Of a stretch of DNA of 64,000 nt, positions 36,697-45,875 are shown in pieces. The DNA lies in contig NZ_CP051261.1 of NCBI RefSeq assembly GCF_014236855.1, positions 2,604,001 to 2,668,000 of the forward strand, written 5' to 3'. The stretch's first letter is position 1. Every line of letters starts with the position of its first letter. A program made the position numbers and the translations under genes. This DNA is from Xanthomonas sp. SI (GTDB lineage: Bacteria; Pseudomonadota; Gammaproteobacteria; Xanthomonadales; Xanthomonadaceae). The notes beneath the pieces were generated by a model. That model searched no databases. It saw only the letters and a list, made by a program, of their open reading frames with translations, and had not been told where the DNA came from.

Positions 36697-38964
36697 ATGC
36701 GGCAACATCGCTTGCTGGGATTCGACGCAGTGCCTGGCATGTCGCAGCGTGCCGGGCGGCTGCGTTTGGCCTGGCGGGTGCTGCTGCTGGCTTTGCTGTG
36801 CAGCGCGGTTCCGGCGTTCGCGGCGCCATCGCTGCCTTACCAGTTCCGCAGCGTCGCCATCGGCGGCGGCGGTTTCGTCAGCGGCCTGCTGTTCCATCCG
36901 GCGCAGCAGGGCCTGCTGTATGCGCGCACCGACGTCGGCGGCGCCTACCGCTGGGACGCCGCGTCCGCGCACTGGGTCGCCTTGACCGACTGGCTCGGGC
37001 CGGACGACCAGAACCTGATGGGCATCGATGCGTTCGCGATCGACCCGCACGATCCGCAGGCGCTGTACCTGGCCGCGGGTACCTATCTGCACCCGCGCGC
37101 CGGCAACGCCGCGATCCTGCGTTCGCACGACCAGGGGCGCAGCTTCGTGCGCACCGATCTGCCGTTCAAGCTGGGCGGCAACGAACTGGGCCGCGGCAAC
37201 GGCGAACGGCTCGCGGTCGACCCCAACGACGGCAGCGTATTGCTGCTCGGTTCGCGCAATGCCGGCCTGTGGCGCAGCGCCGACCGCGGCGCGCATTGGC
37301 AGCGGGTAAATTCCTTTCCGGCGGTGGCCACCGGGCCGTCGGCCAGCGCGGTGAACCATGCCGGACACCGCCAGCAGGTGGGCATCGCCTTCGTGCTGTT
37401 CGACCCGGCCAGCGCCGCCGGCGGTGGCGCTTCGCAACGGATCTACGTCGGCGTGTCCACGCCGGAACAGAGCCTGTTCGAGTCCGCGGATGGCGGGCGC
37501 AGCTGGCGGCCGCTGCCGGGGCAGCCGACCGGGTTGCGTCCCAGCCACATGGTGCGTTCCAGCGCAGGCATCTACTACCTCAGCTACGGCGATCAACCGG
37601 GTCCGGACCTGATGGCCGACGGCGCGGTCTGGAAGTACGAACCGGCCGCGGCACGCTGGACCGACATCACTCCGGTGCCGCAACCTCGCAGCGGGCCGGG
37701 CTTCGGTTGGGGCGCGGTGGCGGTGGACCCGCGCCAGCCGGACACGCTGATCGCCAGCACGTTCCGCCGCTACCAGCCGGGCGACGACATCTACCGCAGC
37801 ACCGATGGCGGGCGCAGCTGGGCGCCGCTGTTCCCGCGCTCGCGCTTCGCGCACGACGCGGCGCCGTGGACCGCGCAGGCCCGTCCGCACTGGATGGCGT
37901 CGCTGGCGATCGATCCGTTCGACAGCGACCGCGCGCTGTTCGTCACCGGCTACGGCATCTGGGCCTCGCGCAACCTGCGCGCGTTCGATGCCGCCGATGG
38001 CGTGGTGCAGTGGTGGTTCGCCGACGCCGGGCTGGAGGAAACGGTGCCGCTGGACCTGCTCAGCCCGGCGCAGGGCGCGCACTTGCTCAGCGCGCTCGGC
38101 GACATCGATGGCTTCCGCCACGATCGCCTGGACCGCGCGCAGTCGCAGTTCGCCGGGCCGCGGCTGACCAACGGCGAGAGCATCGATGCCGCCGGCCAGG
38201 CGCCGCAGCTGGTGGTGCGCAGCGGCACACTGCGCGAGCGGCGCGACGGCGAGGTGCGCGCGGCATGGTCGCGCGATGGCGGCGCCAGTTGGACGGCATT
38301 CGCCAGCGAGCCGCCGGTGGGCGAGGGCGCCGGGCATATCGCGATCAACGCCGACGGCAGTCGCGTGATCTGGTCGCCGCGCAACGGCGGCAGCGCCTGG
38401 GCCAGCGACGACTGGGGCCAGCAGTGGCAGCGTGTGGAAGGCTCCTCAGGCAGCCTGCTGATCGAGGCCGACCGGGTCGATCCGCAACGCTGGTACGCGG
38501 TGGATGCGGCCGGCGGCCGTTTTTCTCTCAGCGAGGACGGCGGCCGCCGGTTCCGCGACAGCGGCGTCGAGGTCGGCGCGCCGTCCGCTGCCGAGCGCAC
38601 CCGCCCGCAGTTGCGCCCGGATCCGGCGCGTGCCGGCGTGGTCTACCTGGCCAGTCCCAGCCACGGCGTGATGCGCTGGCAGGACGGCCGTCTGACCGTG
38701 CTGTCGAAGGTGGACGAGGCGCGGTCGCTGGGCCTGGGCCGGGCGCCGCGCGATGGCGCCGCGCCGATGCTGTTCCTCGCCGGCAGCGTGGACGGCGTCG
38801 GCGGGCTGTTCCGTTCCGAAGACGAGGGCAGGCACTGGCAGCGGATCGACGACGACGCGCACCGTTTCGGCCGCCCCTACGCCGTCACCGGCGATCCGCG
38901 CGTGGTCGGCCGCGTCTACTTCGCCACCGGCGGTCGAGGCATTTTCTATGGCGATGCACCGTAA
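36697..38964 (+). CDS. GH74 endo-xyloglucanase
   Basis: A 755-aa secreted enzyme that cuts the beta-1,4-glucan backbone of xyloglucan. A signal peptide ends near 'AVPAFA|APS'. Two seven-bladed propellers follow, with repeated 'SxDGGRSW'-like turns. The catalytic Asp pair fits '[11 protein letters not shown]' and '[10 protein letters not shown]', as in known GH74 enzymes. ATG 36697 has a TAGGG site; an alternative ATG at 36739 lacks one. It probably acts outside the cell or in the periplasm ahead of the transport step and is the first enzyme gene of the locus. Confidence 0.92.
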   Translation: MRQHRLLGFDAVPGMSQRAGRLRLAWRVLLLALLCSAVPAFAAPSLPYQFRSVAIGGGGFVSGLLFHPAQQGLLYARTDVGGAYRWDAASAHWVALTDWLGPDDQNLMGIDAFAIDPHDPQALYLAAGTYLHPRAGNAAILRSHDQGRSFVRTDLPFKLGGNELGRGNGERLAVDPNDGSVLLLGSRNAGLWRSADRGAHWQRVNSFPAVATGPSASAVNHAGHRQQVGIAFVLFDPASAAGGGASQRIYVGVSTPEQSLFESADGGRSWRPLPGQPTGLRPSHMVRSSAGIYYLSYGDQPGPDLMADGAVWKYEPAAARWTDITPVPQPRSGPGFGWGAVAVDPRQPDTLIASTFRRYQPGDDIYRSTDGGRSWAPLFPRSRFAHDAAPWTAQARPHWMASLAIDPFDSDRALFVTGYGIWASRNLRAFDAADGVVQWWFADAGLEETVPLDLLSPAQGAHLLSALGDIDGFRHDRLDRAQSQFAGPRLTNGESIDAAGQAPQLVVRSGTLRERRDGEVRAAWSRDGGASWTAFASEPPVGEGAGHIAINADGSRVIWSPRNGGSAWASDDWGQQWQRVEGSSGSLLIEADRVDPQRWYAVDAAGGRFSLSEDGGRRFRDSGVEVGAPSAAERTRPQLRPDPARAGVVYLASPSHGVMRWQDGRLTVLSKVDEARSLGLGRAPRDGAAPMLFLAGSVDGVGGLFRSEDEGRHWQRIDDDAHRFGRPYAVTGDPRVVGRVYFATGGRGIFYGDAP

Positions 38965-39084
38965 TCCTTGCGGCCAACGCAGCGTCCGCGTCCTTGCGCC
39001 GGCACGCGCAGGCGGCGCTGTGCCATGGTCTGTCTCGCCGTGCGCACCGACGCCGGCCGCACCCAACAACCCAGGATCGATCCG

Positions 39085-41010
39085 ATGAACGCACGCCCGA
39101 CCCGTTGTCTGCGATGGCTGGCCGTAGTGGCACTGGCGGCGTTGCCCGCATCGGCCTGGGCGGAGTTGCAGCTGCCGTTGCTGTTCGCCGATGGCGCGGT
39201 GCTGCAACGCGATGTGCCGATGCGCGTGTGGGGCTGGGCCACGCCGGGCGCGCGCATCCAGGTGCGTCTGGACGGCGCCGCGGCGACCGCCGTCGCCGCC
39301 GCGGACGGGCGCTGGCAGGCGCAGCTGCCGGCGCATGCGGCCGGTGGACCGTATGCCTTGGAGGTGCAGGGCGACGGCGCGCAACGCCGGATCGGCGACG
39401 TGCTGGTCGGCGACGTGTGGCTGGCCAGCGGCCAGTCCAACATGGAGTGGCCGCTGGCGCAGGCACGCGACGGTGCGCGCGAGGTGGCCGCGGCGAACGA
39501 TCCGCAGTTGCGCCATTTCAAGGTACCCAAGTCGTGGTCGCCGCAGCCGCAGCGGCAACTGGCCGGTGGCGAGTGGAAAGCCGCCACACCGCAGGATGCC
39601 GGCGCGTTTTCCGCGGTGGGCTATTTCTTCGCGCGCGAGTTGCGCAGGAGCACCGGGGTGCCGATCGGCATCATCGACAGCAGTTGGGGCGGCAGCGCGA
39701 TCGAGGCATGGATGGATGCCGCGGCGCTGGGCATGGATGCCGCGCAGACCGAACACAGCATCGCCGCGCTGCAGGCCAAGGACGCGCAGACCCTGGCTGC
39801 GGTGCGGCAGCGCATCGCGCGCTGGCCGGCGGTGGCCGATGGCGCCGAGCAATGGCGCGACGCCGACCTGGACGACAGCGACTGGGACCGGATCGCGGTC
39901 GATCGCAACTGGGAGGCCAGCGGCTACGACGGCATGGACGGCATCGCCTGGTACCGCACCGCCTTCACCCTCAGCGCGGAGGAAGCCAAGGCCGGCATCG
40001 CCCTGGGGATCGGCCAGGTCGACGACTCGGACGTCACCTACGTCAACGGCCAGCCGGTCGGACATACCGAACAGCGCTGGAACCTGCCGCGCGTGTACCG
40101 CGTGCCCGCGGCCGCGCTGACGGCCGGCGTCAACCGCATCGCGGTGCAGGTGACCGACCTCAGCGGCGGTGGCGGCCTGCACGGCGACGACAGCGAACGC
40201 TTCGTGCAACTCGGCGACGGCACCAAGCGCCCGTTGCGGGAATGGAAATTCCGCCCGGCCAAGGTGAGCGTGACCCTGGACGATGGCAGGAACCAGCAAC
40301 CGACCCTGCTGTACAACCGCATGATCCATCCGCTGCAGCCGTTCCCGCTCAAGGGCGTGATCTGGTATCAGGGCGAGAGCAATGCCCACGAAGGCGGCGC
40401 GCTGCGCTACCGGGAGCAGTTCGCGACGCTGATCCGCAGCTGGCGCGAGGAGCGCGCACAGCCGCGGTTGCCGTTCCTGTGGGTGCAACTGGCCAATTTC
40501 CAGGCCGGGTCCGACAAGGGCGACCTGAGCCCGTGGGCGCAGCTGCGCGAATCGCAGTCCAGGACCCTGGCGCTGCCAGCGACCGCGCAGGCGGTGACCA
40601 TCGACATCGGTACGCCCGGCGACATCCATCCGACCGACAAGCAGGACGTCGGCCACCGCCTGGCGCTGGCCGCGCGGCATGTGGCCTATGGCGAACGGCT
40701 GGTCTACAGCGCGCCGGTGTTCGCGCAGGCCGAGTTCGGCGGGCATGCGGTCGCGCTGCGTTTCGATCCGATGGGCAGTGCGCTGGCGGTACGCGGCGGC
40801 GGCCCGTTGCTGGGCTTCAGCGTGGCCGGCGCCGACCGCCGTTTCCATCCGGCGCAGGCGCGCATCGACGGCGATCGGGTCGTGGTCGAGAGTGCCGAGG
40901 TGGCGCAACCGCAGGCGGTGCGCTATGCCTGGAGCGAAAACCCGGCCGAGGCCAACCTGGTCAACCGCGAGCAGTTGCCCGTTTCCCCCTTCCGAACCGA
41001 TACCTGGTGA
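39085..41010 (+). CDS. SGNH sialate O-acetylesterase-like xyloglucan acetylesterase
   Basis: A 641-aa exported protein with signal peptide '[16 protein letters not shown]'. The nucleophile S118 is in 'ASGQSNMEW'; D513 and H515 in 'DIHPTD' complete the triad. A galactose-binding-like insertion is visible at about residues 260-380. Sialic acid is unlikely in this setting; removal of acetyl groups from galactosyl residues of xyloglucan is the likely role, by context. ATG 39085 has AGGA 8 bases before it. Confidence 0.88.
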   Translation: MNARPTRCLRWLAVVALAALPASAWAELQLPLLFADGAVLQRDVPMRVWGWATPGARIQVRLDGAAATAVAAADGRWQAQLPAHAAGGPYALEVQGDGAQRRIGDVLVGDVWLASGQSNMEWPLAQARDGAREVAAANDPQLRHFKVPKSWSPQPQRQLAGGEWKAATPQDAGAFSAVGYFFARELRRSTGVPIGIIDSSWGGSAIEAWMDAAALGMDAAQTEHSIAALQAKDAQTLAAVRQRIARWPAVADGAEQWRDADLDDSDWDRIAVDRNWEASGYDGMDGIAWYRTAFTLSAEEAKAGIALGIGQVDDSDVTYVNGQPVGHTEQRWNLPRVYRVPAAALTAGVNRIAVQVTDLSGGGGLHGDDSERFVQLGDGTKRPLREWKFRPAKVSVTLDDGRNQQPTLLYNRMIHPLQPFPLKGVIWYQGESNAHEGGALRYREQFATLIRSWREERAQPRLPFLWVQLANFQAGSDKGDLSPWAQLRESQSRTLALPATAQAVTIDIGTPGDIHPTDKQDVGHRLALAARHVAYGERLVYSAPVFAQAEFGGHAVALRFDPMGSALAVRGGGPLLGFSVAGADRRFHPAQARIDGDRVVVESAEVAQPQAVRYAWSENPAEANLVNREQLPVSPFRTDTW

Positions 41011-41027
41011 CACGGAGTCCGATCCGC

Positions 41028-42746
41028 ATGCATTCCCTCGCTTCCCGCACGCTCCCCGCACGCCGCCGCTGGCGTCCGCTGCTGGCCACGGCGCTCGCGC
41101 TCGGCCTGGCCGCGTGCGCGCCTGAGCAGGCGCCCATCGATGCCGGGACGGCCAAGCCGGATGCTGCCACACCCGCCGCGGGCCAGCCTGCTGGCGCAGC
41201 GGCCGTGGCGCCGGCGCCGATCCCGCAACTGCTCAGCAAGGACGGCAAGCATGCGCTGCTGGTCGATGGCGCGCCGTTCCTGATCCTCGGCGCGCAGGTC
41301 AACAATTCCAGCAACTATCCCGCCGCCCTGGACAAGGTGTGGCCGGCGATGCAGTTCCTCGGCCCCAACACCGTGCAGGTGCCGATCGCCTGGGAGCAGG
41401 TGGAACCGGAGGAGGGCAAGTTCGATTTCTCCTTCGTCGACACGCTGCTGGCGCAGGCGCGCGCCCACAAGGTGCGGCTGGTGCTGCTGTGGTTCGGCAC
41501 CTGGAAGAACAACGGCCCGGCCTACACGCCGCACTGGGTCAAGACCGACAACGTGCGCTTCCCGCGGGTCGTCACCCGCGACGGCAAGGCGCTGGGTTCG
41601 CTGTCGCCGCTGGCGCCGGCCACACTGGACGCCGACCGCAAGGCCTTCGTCGCCTTCATGAAGCACCTCAAGCAGGCCGATCCGCAGCGCACCGTGCTGA
41701 TGGTGCAGCCGGAGAACGAGCCAGGCACCTACGGCAGCGTGCGCGATTTCTCGCCATTGGCGCAGCAGGCCTTCGACGGCCCGGTGCCCGAGGCGCTGCT
41801 GCAGAAACTGGGCAAGCCGCCGGGCAGCTGGGCGCAGGTGTTCGGCGCCGACGCCGACGAATTCTTCCACGCCTGGCATATCGGCCACTTCATCGACCAG
41901 GTGGCCGCGGCCGGCAAGGCCGAGTACCCGCTGCCGATGTACGTCAACGCGGCGCTGCGCGGTCCGTTCAATCCGGGCCAGCCTGGCCAGTACGCCAGCG
42001 GCGGCCCCACCGATAACGTGCTCGACGTGTGGAAGGCCGCTGCGCCGCACATCGACCTGCTGGCGCCGGACATCTACATGCCCGAGTACCGCACGTACAC
42101 CACGGTGCTGGAGCGCTACGCGCGGCCGGACAACGCGCTGTTCGTGGCCGAGACCGGCAACCGGCCCGAATACGCGCGCTACCTGTACGCCGCGCTCGGC
42201 CACGACGGCATCGGCTGGTCCACGTTCGGCATGGACTACACCCGCTATTCCAACTATCCGCTCGGCGCCAAGGTGGTCGACGAGCCGACCATGGCCCCGT
42301 TCGCGCTGGGCTTCAAGGCGGTGGGCATGGGCATGCGTCCGTTCGCCAAGGCCGCCGCCGAAGGCAAGCTGCACGGCACCGCCGAGGAGCCGGGCCAGCC
42401 GGTGCAGGAGCTGCGCCTCAACGAACGCTGGAGCGCGACCATCACCTACGGCGTGCCGCAGTTCTGGTTCAAGGGCACGCCGCCCGGCAATCCCGAGCCG
42501 ACCGGCGCGGCGCTGATCGCCGAACTGGGCCCGGACGAATTCCTGGTCACCGGCTACCACGTGCGGGTGACCCTGCACCCGGCCAGCGCCGCGACCGCGA
42601 ACATGGTCTACGACCGGGTCGAGGAAGGCTTCTACGATGACACGCAGTGGCGGTTCCAGCGCAACTGGAACGGCGATCAGACCGACTACGGCGTCAATTT
42701 CTCCGATGTGCCGCAATTGCTGAAGATCACGCTGGCCACCTACTGA
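41028..42746 (+). CDS. GH35 beta-galactosidase with DUF5597 domain, lipoprotein
   Basis: A 572-aa enzyme. The signal ends in a lipobox 'GLAAC' (lipidated cysteine about 29) followed by a long Ala/Pro linker, so it is membrane-anchored in the periplasm. The barrel has E231 in 'ENEPGTYG' (acid/base) and E375 in '[10 protein letters not shown]' (nucleophile). The C-terminal part matches DUF5597. It would remove terminal beta-galactose from xyloglucan side chains. The released galactose could enter the nearby galactonate pathway. Confidence 0.9.
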   Translation: MHSLASRTLPARRRWRPLLATALALGLAACAPEQAPIDAGTAKPDAATPAAGQPAGAAAVAPAPIPQLLSKDGKHALLVDGAPFLILGAQVNNSSNYPAALDKVWPAMQFLGPNTVQVPIAWEQVEPEEGKFDFSFVDTLLAQARAHKVRLVLLWFGTWKNNGPAYTPHWVKTDNVRFPRVVTRDGKALGSLSPLAPATLDADRKAFVAFMKHLKQADPQRTVLMVQPENEPGTYGSVRDFSPLAQQAFDGPVPEALLQKLGKPPGSWAQVFGADADEFFHAWHIGHFIDQVAAAGKAEYPLPMYVNAALRGPFNPGQPGQYASGGPTDNVLDVWKAAAPHIDLLAPDIYMPEYRTYTTVLERYARPDNALFVAETGNRPEYARYLYAALGHDGIGWSTFGMDYTRYSNYPLGAKVVDEPTMAPFALGFKAVGMGMRPFAKAAAEGKLHGTAEEPGQPVQELRLNERWSATITYGVPQFWFKGTPPGNPEPTGAALIAELGPDEFLVTGYHVRVTLHPASAATANMVYDRVEEGFYDDTQWRFQRNWNGDQTDYGVNFSDVPQLLKITLATY

Positions 42747-42799
42747 CACCTCGGCGCCGCCAGCGTGCGGCGCCGTCACCCGCTACAGAGGGAGTGAAC

Positions 42800-45691
42800 A
42801 TGTACAACGCGAACCGTCCCGTCCGCCCGGCGATGAAGCCGCTGCCGCGCCTGCTGGCCTTGTCGCTGGCGCTGCTCGCCGCCGGCATCCACGCGCAGGA
42901 AGTGAAGAAGGACGCCGACGGCGTCACCGTGCACCCCAGCGCCAAGGGCGCCGCGCCGGTGCGGCTGCAGGTGGTGGACAGCGGCATCATCCGCGTCAGC
43001 GCCGATCCGGATGGCGATTTCAAGCGCACCCCGAGCCTGATGCGGGTGCCGGTGCAGGGCGACACCGCCTACCAGTTCGACGAGCAGGGCGACACGGTGC
43101 GGGTCAGGACCGCCAAGGTCACCGCGCAGGTGTCCACGGTCGATGGCCATGTCAGTTTCGCCGATGCCGACGGCAAGCCGCTGCTGGCCGAAGCGGCGGG
43201 CGGGCGCAGCTTCGCGCCGCTGAAGGTGGAGGGCACCTCCTACCTGAGCACGCGCCAGCGCTTCGCCTCGCCCGACGACGAAGCCTTCTACGGCTTGGGC
43301 CAGCACCAGCAGGGCTGGATGAACCAGAAGGGCCGCAATGTCGAGCTGCTGCAGAGCAATATCGACCTGGCGGTGCCGTACCTGGTGTCCAGCCGCAACT
43401 ACGGCATCCTGTGGGACAACAATTCGATCACCCGCATGGGCGACCCGCGCGGCCTGCAGCCGCTGCCGGCCTCGCTGAAGCTGTACGACGCCAAGGGCAA
43501 GCCGGGTGCGCTGACTGCGCGCTATTCGGTCAACGGCAAGCAGGTGGTCGAGCGCCGCGAGAAGGAGCTCAACTACCAGTACATCAAGGACCTGGCCAAG
43601 TTCCCGGCCAAGGCCAAGCCCAGCGACAAGAGCCGCATGCAGGTCAGCTGGGAAGGCGAGATCGAGGCCAGGAGCGGCGGCGAGCACAGCTTCTCGCTGT
43701 ACTCCAGCGAGTACGCCAAGCTGTGGGTCGACGGCAAGCTGGTGGTCGACCGCTGGCGCCAGAACTGGAACCCGTGGCACAACGAGTTCACCCTGGCGCT
43801 GCAGCCGGGCCAGCGCCACAAGATCAAGGTCGAGTGGGACCTGATCGACCCGAGCTACATCGCGCTGCTGCACCGCGACCCGCTGCCGGCGGCCGAGGCC
43901 AAGGACCTGTCGCTGTGGTCCGAGGCCGGGCAGATGATCGACTACTACTTCGTCGCCGGCGCCGACGCCGACCAGGTCATCGCCGGCTACCGCGAACTGA
44001 CCGGCAAGGCGGTGCTGCTGCCGAAGTGGGCCTACGGTTTCTGGCAGAGCCGCGAGCGCTACAAGAGCCAGGACGAACTGGTCGCCGCGCTGGCGGAATA
44101 CCGCAAGCGCAAGCTGCCGATCGACAACATCGTGCTCGACTGGTCGTACTGGCCGGAGAACGCCTGGGGTTCGCACGACTTCGACAAGGCCCACTTCCCC
44201 GATCCGGATGGCATGGTCAAGTCGGTGCACGACATGCACGCGCAGATCATGATCTCGATCTGGCCGAAGTTCTATCCGACCACCGCCAACTACAAGGAAC
44301 TCGACGCCGCCGGGCACATGTACAGGCGCAACGTCGAAGTCGGCGAACTGGACTGGATCGGCAAGGGCTACAAGAACTCGTTCTACGACCCGTATTCGGC
44401 CGATGCGCAGGCGATCTACTGGCGGCAGATCAACGACAAGCTCAACAGCAAGGGCTTCGATGCGTGGTGGATGGACGCCGACGAGCCGGACGTGCACTCC
44501 AACCTGGACATCGGCGAGCGCAAGGCGCGCACCACGCCGACCGCGCTGGGCCCGTCCACCGAGTTCTTCAATTCCTACCCGTTGCCGCACACGCATGGTG
44601 TGTACGAGGGCGACCGCGCCGCCGACGGCAAGCGCGTGTTCATCCTCTCGCGCAAGGGCTATGCCGGCACCCAGCGCAATGCGGTGGCGGTGTGGAGCGG
44701 CGACATCGTCTCGCGCTGGGACGACATGCGCGACCAGATCTCCGCCGGCGTCAACGTCTCCATGTCCGGCCTGCCGAACTGGACCTTCGACATCGGCGGC
44801 TTCGCGGTGGAGAAGCGTTACGAGGACCAGGACCCGGCGCACCAGAGCGAATGGCGCGAGCTCAACACGCGCTGGTTCCAGTTCGGCGCGTTCGTGCCGC
44901 TGTTCCGCTCGCACGGCCAGTTCCCGTTCCGCGAGATCTGGAACATCGCCCCGGAAGGCACGCCGTACTACGCGAGCATGGCCTACTACAGCCGCCTGCG
45001 GTATGCGCTGCTGCCGTACATTTACACGCTCGCCGGCGACACCTATCACCACGACGGGGTGATGATGCGCGGCCTGCCGATGGACTTCCCGCATGATCCC
45101 AAGGTCGCCGACATCAACGACGAGTACCTGTTCGGACCGTCCTTCCTGGTCGCGCCGGTGACCCGTTTCGGCGCCACCTCGCGCCAGGTCTACCTGCCGG
45201 CCGGGACCTCGTGGATCGACTTCAACAGCGGCAAGCGCTACGACGGCGGCCAGAGCATCGACGCCGCCGCGCCGCTGCAGCGCATGCCGCTGTTCGTGCG
45301 CGCCGGTGCCATCGTGCCCACCACCACCGTGCAGCAATACGTGGACGAGGTGCCGAACGCGCCGCTGACCGTGGTCGTCTATACCGGCGCCGACGGCCAG
45401 TTCTCGCTGTACGAGGACGACGGCAAGGGCTATGGCTACGAGAAGGGCGAGTTCAGCCGCATTCCGCTGCGCTGGAACCAGGCCAAGGGCGTGCTGACCA
45501 TCGGCGCGCGCGAAGGCAGCTGGCCGGGCATGCTGGCCAAGCGCACCATCAACGTGCGCTTCGTCGATGGCGTGCGCGAGGAGACCGGAGCACTGGAGCC
45601 CAAGGCCGACGCCAGCGTGCAATACAGCGGCAAGCCCTTGAACGTGGCGCGCAAGGCCGCGAAGGGTGCCAAGCGCAGCAAGGCGAAGTGA
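42800..45691 (+). CDS. GH31 alpha-xylosidase with PA14-like insertion
   Basis: A 963-aa exported enzyme (signal 'LLALSLALLAAGIHAQ'). A PA14-like domain is inserted at about residues 284-350 ('SFSLYSSEYAKLWVDGKL'). The catalytic core has the nucleophile D559 in 'WWMDADEPD' and the acid/base D635 in 'WSGDIVSRWDD'. It removes alpha-1,6-xylose from the non-reducing end of xyloglucan oligosaccharides. GAGGGAG precedes ATG 42800. Its product xylose would feed the xylA/xylB genes downstream. Confidence 0.93.
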   Translation: MYNANRPVRPAMKPLPRLLALSLALLAAGIHAQEVKKDADGVTVHPSAKGAAPVRLQVVDSGIIRVSADPDGDFKRTPSLMRVPVQGDTAYQFDEQGDTVRVRTAKVTAQVSTVDGHVSFADADGKPLLAEAAGGRSFAPLKVEGTSYLSTRQRFASPDDEAFYGLGQHQQGWMNQKGRNVELLQSNIDLAVPYLVSSRNYGILWDNNSITRMGDPRGLQPLPASLKLYDAKGKPGALTARYSVNGKQVVERREKELNYQYIKDLAKFPAKAKPSDKSRMQVSWEGEIEARSGGEHSFSLYSSEYAKLWVDGKLVVDRWRQNWNPWHNEFTLALQPGQRHKIKVEWDLIDPSYIALLHRDPLPAAEAKDLSLWSEAGQMIDYYFVAGADADQVIAGYRELTGKAVLLPKWAYGFWQSRERYKSQDELVAALAEYRKRKLPIDNIVLDWSYWPENAWGSHDFDKAHFPDPDGMVKSVHDMHAQIMISIWPKFYPTTANYKELDAAGHMYRRNVEVGELDWIGKGYKNSFYDPYSADAQAIYWRQINDKLNSKGFDAWWMDADEPDVHSNLDIGERKARTTPTALGPSTEFFNSYPLPHTHGVYEGDRAADGKRVFILSRKGYAGTQRNAVAVWSGDIVSRWDDMRDQISAGVNVSMSGLPNWTFDIGGFAVEKRYEDQDPAHQSEWRELNTRWFQFGAFVPLFRSHGQFPFREIWNIAPEGTPYYASMAYYSRLRYALLPYIYTLAGDTYHHDGVMMRGLPMDFPHDPKVADINDEYLFGPSFLVAPVTRFGATSRQVYLPAGTSWIDFNSGKRYDGGQSIDAAAPLQRMPLFVRAGAIVPTTTVQQYVDEVPNAPLTVVVYTGADGQFSLYEDDGKGYGYEKGEFSRIPLRWNQAKGVLTIGAREGSWPGMLAKRTINVRFVDGVREETGALEPKADASVQYSGKPLNVARKAAKGAKRSKAK

Positions 45692-45875
45692 TGGCCGCGG
45701 TACGCGGCAACCCGGGCGGGAACGGTGCCGTGGCGCGGGTGGCGTTGCGGCGCGTTTGCGGCGCGAGCGGTGCCGCTTCGCGCCCGGATTCGCTATGGGG
45801 CCGGTGTGGGCGGGCGGCCTGTGCTCGCCGCGCGTGGCCGCGCGTGCGTCCGCCGCAGGCGATCGGGAGTGCAAG

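Noticed and set aside
33866..36829. Long minus-strand frame opposite TonB receptor 2
   Set aside because: A mirror of GC-rich codon bias; composition is His/Val/Arg-rich with no family resemblance, and the plus-strand receptor is convincing.
36627..42746. Frame of 2,039 codons on the plus strand as one multidomain protein
   Set aside because: It is out of frame with the GH74 and esterase genes, which are clearly coding; only the last 572 codons (GH35) are real.
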